Of a DNA stretch of 5,913 bases, positions 5,279 to 5,913 are shown in pieces. Every line of letters begins with the position of its first letter. Position 1 is the stretch's first letter. Under the pieces are notes generated by a model, which was given only the letters and a program-made list of their open reading frames with translations, searched no databases and was not told where the DNA came from. The stretch is from Clostridia bacterium. Lineage in GTDB: Bacteria; Bacillota_A; Clostridia; Oscillospirales; CAG-272. The position numbers and the translations under genes were made by a program. Location of the stretch: contig JAFUQY010000456.1 of the NCBI GenBank assembly GCA_017472105.1, forward strand, positions 1 to 5,913, read 5' to 3'.

Positions 5279-5913
5279 ATGTCCTCTTTCGTCTTAAAGC
5301 TCATCGCCGCCGTGACCATGTTCATCGATCACATGGGACTGATCCTCTTCCCGGGTCAGATGATTTTCCGCGTGATCGGACGGCTGGCGTTCCCCATTTA
5401 CGCCTACTGCATCGCTGAGGGATTCCGCTACACCCGCAACCGCTGGCACTATTTCCTGCGGATTTTCATCCTCGGTGCCGTCTGCCAGATCGTTTACGCC
5501 TTCGTGGACGACCATCTCCTGCTCGGCATTCTCATTTCGTTCTCCATCGCGATCGTGATTATGGCACTCTGCGACGGGGTCAAAGCCTGTCTGCGCGGTG
5601 AGAAGAGCCGGCTGAATCTCCTGCTTGAGAAAGTGACGCACAAATCCCTCTCACCGGACGCCGACCGCGTGCTTTCCACTGCCCTTGCCTGCTCCTCGAT
5701 CATTCTCGCGTTCGTGCTGTGCATGCTCGTTGACGTGGACTACGGCTTCTTCGGGATCATGCTCCCGGTGCTGACGAGCTTCTTCGACGACCGCGGTCAG
5801 CGATTTGTGATTTTCGCGTCCACCCTTCTCGCGCTCTGCATCGACATGACCGGCGGCTTCACGATCCAGTACTGGTCGCTTCTCACCATCCCGATCATCG
5901 CCGCCTACAACGG
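5279..5913 (+). CDS. TraX-family multi-pass membrane protein, cut by the window edge
   Basis: The frame is open from ATG 5279 to the right edge, giving 211 complete residues without a stop. The sequence shows the TraX-family pattern: a first membrane helix with IDHMGLILFP (16-25), then RLAFPIYAYCIAEGF (35-49), a basic/aromatic turn YTRNRWHYFLR (51-61), and later DVDYGFFGIMLP (152-163). About seven or eight hydrophobic segments are visible (roughly 5-24, 33-47, 59-75, 81-97, 133-151, 156-169, 177-190 and 198 on), with a hydrophilic loop at about 99-131. TraX itself is the F-plasmid protein needed for N-acetylation of pilin; chromosomal relatives in Clostridia are mostly uncharacterised, so no conjugation role should be assumed. 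No other transfer gene is seen here. GGAG (5269-5272) lies 6 nt before the start. Family members are usually not much longer, so most of the protein is present. Confidence 0.85.
   Translation, partial: MSSFVLKLIAAVTMFIDHMGLILFPGQMIFRVIGRLAFPIYAYCIAEGFRYTRNRWHYFLRIFILGAVCQIVYAFVDDHLLLGILISFSIAIVIMALCDGVKACLRGEKSRLNLLLEKVTHKSLSPDADRVLSTALACSSIILAFVLCMLVDVDYGFFGIMLPVLTSFFDDRGQRFVIFASTLLALCIDMTGGFTIQYWSLLTIPIIAAYN

Noticed and set aside
5279..5913. TraX-family gene as evidence of a conjugative plasmid or integrative element
   Set aside because: TraX-family membrane proteins occur widely on chromosomes in this type of bacterium, and no relaxase, pilus, integrase or attachment repeat is visible in the window.

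Overview
The window is six genes, all on the + strand, with a high-GC coding bias (many C/G third positions) but AT-rich control regions, strong GGAGG-type ribosome binding sites and near-consensus sigma-70/sigma-A promoters. This pattern, together with the families present (a biotin ligase without the DNA-binding domain and a TraX-family membrane protein), suggests a chromosomal piece of an uncultured, gut-type member of the Clostridia (Bacillota). That assignment is inference; there is no rRNA or other marker gene to fix it.

Layout. Positions 1-90 hold no convincing gene but fold into a nested set of perfect helices and may be the 3' end of a structured RNA whose start lies outside the window. 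A short hairpin (104-120) follows, then a good promoter (131-159) and an AT-rich leader with a 16-bp perfect palindrome. From 227 to 5175 five genes run in one direction: a monofunctional biotin-protein ligase carrying an extra C-terminal domain of about 80 residues; a 251-residue protein that looks like two diverged SCP2-type lipid-carrier units in tandem; a class III, glutamate-1-semialdehyde-aminomutase-like PLP aminotransferase; a sugar phosphate isomerase/epimerase-type TIM barrel; and an uncharacterised protein with an HECMH zinc-protease motif. Genes 1-2 are 12 nt apart, genes 2-3 are tightly spaced, genes 4-5 overlap by one base (TGATG). Only an 82-nt pyrimidine-rich gap between genes 3 and 4 interrupts the run. 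A clear intrinsic terminator (5186-5217) ends it.

A consensus promoter (5220-5248) starts immediately after the terminator and drives a sixth gene, a TraX-family multi-pass membrane protein that runs off the right edge.

How the genes work together is not obvious. The ligase would biotinylate carrier proteins such as acetyl-CoA carboxylase, and a lipid-carrier-like protein beside it is loosely compatible with lipid metabolism. The aminotransferase and the isomerase/epimerase are compatible with handling an amino sugar or related compound. The HECMH protein has no assigned role. I see no phage, transposon, CRISPR or known defence system. The points most worth following up are the fused domain on the ligase, the duplicated SCP2-like protein, the HECMH protein translationally coupled to the isomerase, and the unassigned RNA-like structure at the left edge.
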